DNA from: Phycisphaerales bacterium
GTDB lineage: Bacteria > Planctomycetota > Phycisphaerae > Phycisphaerales > UBA1924
Direction of reading: 5' to 3'
Length of the DNA: 35,941 nt
NCBI GenBank assembly: GCA_029260315.1
Contig: JAJDDM010000046.1
Span: 1-35,941 of the forward strand
The notes beneath the pieces were generated by a model that did no database searches, was not told the DNA's origin, and was given only the letters and a program-made list of their open reading frames with translations. Within the stretch, counting starts at the first letter, position 1. Every line of letters begins with the position of its first letter. The position numbers and the translations under genes are program-made. Below are positions 33,166-35,941 of this stretch, piece by piece.

Positions 33166-34050
33166 CTATCTGACAATCTGGCCCTTTGGCCATCTCGCCC
33201 AAACCGCAACCACCACCAGCATCCCCAGCAACACCCCCACCACGCTCGGCCCCTGCTGCAGGTCCGCCTCGAAGCTCAACACCAATCCACCCAACACGCC
33301 AACCACCGCCGCGATCTGCGCGAGAACGAACACAACAACCGACCGCCGACTCAACCGCAGCGCGATCGCCCCCGGCAACACCAGCAGCGCCGTCGCCAGA
33401 ATCACTCCCGCCAGCCGCATCGTCACCACGATCGCCAGCGCCAGCAGCACCATCTGCACCGCCCCAAGCACCCGCGTCCGCAGCCCGAACGCCTCGGCCG
33501 CCGGCTCATCGAACGCCCAGAACACCACCCGCCGACGCAGCGCCCACGTCACGCCCATCACCACCAGCGCAACCACCCACGCCAGCACCGCGCTGCGCCA
33601 CCCCACGCCCGTGAACGACCCGAACAGCACGCTCTCGACCCCCGGCGGGCTCACCCTCCCCCCAGCCGCGGCGGACCTCCCCGCCACCTCAAACAAAATG
33701 AACCCAAGCGCCATCGCCCCCACCAAAACGATCGCGATCACGCTATCCGCCCGATCCTCCCGCCCGAAGTGCGCGATCGTCAGCGCACTGACGACACAGA
33801 ACCCAAGCACGATCCCCAAGAGCCCCAGCTCCTGCCCCAGCGACCCGACCCCCGTCACCCCGACCACATACGCGACGCCCACGCCCCCGAACGCCGCGTG
33901 GCTCACGCCCTGCCCGATGAACGCCAGCCGCTTGAGCACCACCACCACGCTCAGCGTCGCGCACGTCAGCGCGATCGCAAACCCCGCCAGCACCATCGGC
34001 CAGTAGATCCCCGCCAAACCCGGCTCAGTCAGATACTCGATCGTCCTCAC
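33166..34050 (-). CDS. znuB: Zinc/manganese ABC transporter permease
   Basis: Membrane component of an ABC-3 family metal importer. The 294 residues contain about eight hydrophobic helices. Family motifs are VVVVLKRLAFIGQGVSHAAFGGVGVAYVVG near the N-terminus and VTMRLAGVILATALLVLPGAIALRLSRR, the region that meets the ATPase. GTG at 34050 overlaps the ATPase stop by 4 bp (GTGA), showing translational coupling. It is the last gene of the operon. Metal preference is inferred as zinc from the His-rich partners. Confidence 0.9.
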   Translation of the reverse strand: MRTIEYLTEPGLAGIYWPMVLAGFAIALTCATLSVVVVLKRLAFIGQGVSHAAFGGVGVAYVVGVTGVGSLGQELGLLGIVLGFCVVSALTIAHFGREDRADSVIAIVLVGAMALGFILFEVAGRSAAAGGRVSPPGVESVLFGSFTGVGWRSAVLAWVVALVVMGVTWALRRRVVFWAFDEPAAEAFGLRTRVLGAVQMVLLALAIVVTMRLAGVILATALLVLPGAIALRLSRRSVVVFVLAQIAAVVGVLGGLVLSFEADLQQGPSVVGVLLGMLVVVAVWARWPKGQIVR

Positions 34051-34925
34051 GAGCCCCGCTCCTCATCGCCGCGCTCATGCGCATGCCCGTGCCCGTGATC
34101 GTGCATATGCCCAGGATCCGCGCACTCACTCGCCGCGTGCGCATCCACATGCACCTCGCCGAAGAACGCCTCCACATCGTGACTGAACACCTCCGCCAAG
34201 ACCTGCGGCGTCAGCCCCTTCGGCGCACCATGACTGTGCAAAGTCCGATTCAGGCACGCCACCCGATCGCACCCCGCCGCGATCGCCCGCAGATCATGGC
34301 TCACGATCACGATCGTCAACCCCATCTCGTCGTGCAGCTTCGTTAGCAAGTCCGCGAACTTCTGCTGACCCAAAACATCCACCCCCACCATCGGCTCATC
34401 CAGCACCAATACCCGCGGCGAGCACGCCACCGCCCGCGCAATCAAGACCCGCTGCAACTGCCCGCCGCTCAGCGCCCCGATCGGCCGATCCGCATACCCC
34501 CGCGCGCCAACCAAGTCGATCGCCCGCTCCCCCGCCTCGCGCACCTCCGCCGGCAGCCCACGCCACGGCGCCACCCGCGCCGCCCGCGCCATCAGCACAA
34601 CCTGCCGCACGCTCAACGGAAACGCCAGCTCCGCCCCCGACCGCTGCGCCACGCTCGCGATCAACCCCTCCCGCCGAGCCCGCTCGGGCGCAACCCCGAA
34701 CACGCGAACCTCCCCGCGCGTCGGGCGCACCAGCCCCAGCGCCAGCCGCAGCAGCGTCGATTTCCCCCCGCCGTTCGGCCCCAGCACCCCCAGCCGCTCG
34801 CCCACCTCGACCCGCAGATCGACCCGCTCGACCGCGTCGATCTCCTGTCCGTCGTACCGATAGCTCGCCCCGCGAAACGCGATCGCCGCCTCGCCGTCGC
34901 GCGAACTCGCCACCGGCTCGCTCAC
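34047..34925 (-). CDS. znuC: Zinc ABC transporter ATP-binding protein with His-rich tail
   Basis: A 292-residue ATPase of the metal importer. Walker A is GPNGGGKST, the Q-loop is in SVAQRSGAELAFP, the signature is LSGGQLQRVLIARA, Walker B is VLVLDEP, and the H-loop is IVSHD. After the ATPase core the C-terminal 40 residues are His-rich (GHMHDHGHGHAHERGD). That is unusual for the ATPase and could sense or buffer zinc. GTG at 34925 overlaps the znuA stop by 4 bp, and its own stop overlaps the znuB start in the same way. Confidence 0.92.
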   Translation of the reverse strand: MSEPVASSRDGEAAIAFRGASYRYDGQEIDAVERVDLRVEVGERLGVLGPNGGGKSTLLRLALGLVRPTRGEVRVFGVAPERARREGLIASVAQRSGAELAFPLSVRQVVLMARAARVAPWRGLPAEVREAGERAIDLVGARGYADRPIGALSGGQLQRVLIARAVACSPRVLVLDEPMVGVDVLGQQKFADLLTKLHDEMGLTIVIVSHDLRAIAAGCDRVACLNRTLHSHGAPKGLTPQVLAEVFSHDVEAFFGEVHVDAHAASECADPGHMHDHGHGHAHERGDEERGS

Positions 34926-35917
34926 TCCCCGCCCCCCAGCACCCGCACCATCTCCTCCAGATTCGCCTCCATCATCGCGAACCAGTCCTCGCCCAAGGGA
35001 TCCAGACGCCCGATCGCCACCCCCGTCGCCCCCGCGATCCGCCCCGCGGCACCCCCCGCGAACTGCGGCTCCACAAACACCGCCCGCACGTCGGCCTCCC
35101 GCACCGTCTCGATCACCCGCGCCAACACCCCCGCCGACGGCTCGACGCTTTCAATTGGCCGAATCACCGCCACGACCTCGATCCCATACCGCGCCAACAA
35201 CCGATCCCACGCGCGATGGTCGGTCACCACGCGCGCACCCTTGAACGGCGCAAGTCGATCCCGATACAACGAATCCGCCGCCAGAACCCGCCCGCTCAGC
35301 GCCACGACACGCTCGGCCCGCTCCTTCGCGGTGCCGAGATCACGGACCTCCGAACCCACCAACTCCCACTCACCCACGCGCCCGACCAGCCTGACCGCAA
35401 GCGACGGATCCAACCACAGGTGCGGATCCACGCCCCCATGATCGTGGTCATGCTCGTCGTGCCCATGGTCGTGCTCCCCGCCCGCAATCCCCACCACCTC
35501 CGCAAACACGATCTCCTCCCGATGCGGATGATCCGTCGACCGCAGCATCGTCTCCAGCCCGGCCTCCACCCCAAGCCCGTTGACGATCACCAGATCCGCC
35601 CGCCGAAGCCTCGCCAGATCGCTCGCCTTGGGCTCGAACCCATGCGGGCTCACCCCCGCCGGGACCAGCACCGAAACCTCCGCCCCCTCCGGCAGCGCCC
35701 CGCGCACCAGCCCCGCCAGCGGCGGCACCGACACCACCACCCGCGCCGCCCCCGCCTCCCGCTCGCCCACCTTCTCCGAACACGCCGCGAGCACAAACAA
35801 CGCCGCGATCAACCCCACAACCGTGCCACCAACCGCTGCCCTGAGCGGTTGGTGCTTCCCACCCGACACCGTGCCACCAACCGCTGCTCTGAGCGGTTGG
35901 TGCTTCCCACCCGACAC
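34922..35917 (-). CDS. znuA: Zinc ABC transporter substrate-binding lipoprotein, start region made of repeats
   Basis: Cluster A-I solute-binding protein capturing zinc for the transporter. The mature protein follows lipobox LAAC (VVGLIAALFVLAACSEK). It has VPPLAGLVRGALP, SVLVPAGVSPHGFEPKASDLARLRRAD, a His-rich loop (GEHDHGHDEHDHDHGGVDPHLWLDPS) and FVEPQFAGGAAGRIA. Upstream of the hydrophobic signal core, the frame runs through 48-bp R1 repeats encoding SGGKHQPLRAAVGGTV units. GTG at 35917 is only one of several possible starts. A GTG directly before GLIAALFVLAAC would give a signal without a positive end. The start may lie outside the window, or the repeats may supply the positively charged n-region. 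Confidence 0.85.
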   Translation of the reverse strand: MSGGKHQPLRAAVGGTVSGGKHQPLRAAVGGTVVGLIAALFVLAACSEKVGEREAGAARVVVSVPPLAGLVRGALPEGAEVSVLVPAGVSPHGFEPKASDLARLRRADLVIVNGLGVEAGLETMLRSTDHPHREEIVFAEVVGIAGGEHDHGHDEHDHDHGGVDPHLWLDPSLAVRLVGRVGEWELVGSEVRDLGTAKERAERVVALSGRVLAADSLYRDRLAPFKGARVVTDHRAWDRLLARYGIEVVAVIRPIESVEPSAGVLARVIETVREADVRAVFVEPQFAGGAAGRIAGATGVAIGRLDPLGEDWFAMMEANLEEMVRVLGGGE

Positions 35918-35941
35918 CGTGCCACCAACCGCTGCTCTGAG
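35821..35941. repeat. Tandem 48-bp units of R1 at the znuA 5' end
   Basis: Units start at 35821, 35869 and 35917, nearly identical (one C/T change), and the third is cut by the window edge. Each contains ACCAACCGCT-GC(C/T)CTG-AGCGGTTGGT plus GCTTCCCACCCGACACC. The 48-bp period is 16 codons, so the znuA frame is kept through every copy. Confidence 0.85.

Noticed and set aside
35821-35941. CRISPR array
   Set aside because: The whole 48-bp unit is repeated, including what would be the spacer. There are no unique spacers and no cas genes. It is a palindromic REP-type tandem.

Overview
The window is a very GC-rich, densely coded bacterial chromosome segment. I infer a planctomycete, most likely of the Phycisphaerae lineage. 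The reasons are the GTG/TTG starts, the secreted proteins of unknown function with an N-terminal 'dG(K/R)VVEG' module, a Thermus-type long isocitrate dehydrogenase, and many dispersed palindromic repeats, including the 'caccacggagt' type. No ribosomal gene or tRNA is present, so this placement is inference only.

Layout. At 1-1032 (minus) an rdgB gene, running off the left edge, carries an in-frame insertion of a REP-associated tyrosine transposase (RAYT). From 1148 to 3401 (plus) lie an ALDH7-type aldehyde dehydrogenase and rpiA. From 3619 to 8094 (minus) lie isocitrate dehydrogenase, Sua5 and a TolC-like lipoprotein. From 8287 to 10944 (plus) lie a secreted SH3-like protein and a FIST sensor protein. 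From 11003 to 17187 (minus) lie a PA0069-type radical SAM protein with a near-consensus promoter next to its start, fumarylacetoacetase, and the overlapping pair pdeM and ligase-associated DEXH helicase. Then come galK (plus), a degenerate transglutaminase-fold protein (minus), fumC (plus), a small lipoprotein and a threonine/serine dehydratase (minus), a probable structured RNA (about 24317 to 23972, minus), and a CCA/poly(A) nucleotidyltransferase (plus). Two tandem ClpP/NfeD-fold paralogues end in a strong terminator, followed by an M3 oligopeptidase and a PLP decarboxylase (all plus). After a 63-residue unknown protein set between long inverted repeats, a zinc ABC transporter operon (znuA-znuC-znuB order, minus) runs to the right edge.

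How the parts connect. Most genes are single housekeeping functions: TCA cycle, pentose phosphate, lysine and tyrosine catabolism, tRNA maturation and modification. Clear functional units are the translationally coupled helicase-pdeM pair, the translationally coupled zinc transporter, and the ClpP-fold paralogue pair.

The unusual layer is the repeat load. At least five palindromic or inverted repeat families occur. Several copies sit inside coding sequence without breaking the frame: 522 bp of RAYT in rdgB, a 90-bp doublet in the helicase, a hairpin in fumarylacetoacetase, a repeat-derived tail in pdeM, and 48-bp tandem units over the znuA start. The second item of interest is the candidate RNA at 24317-23972. 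It carries a 13-nt perfect complement to the 16S rRNA 3' end, which can also act as an extreme Shine-Dalgarno site for a 13-codon leader ORF.
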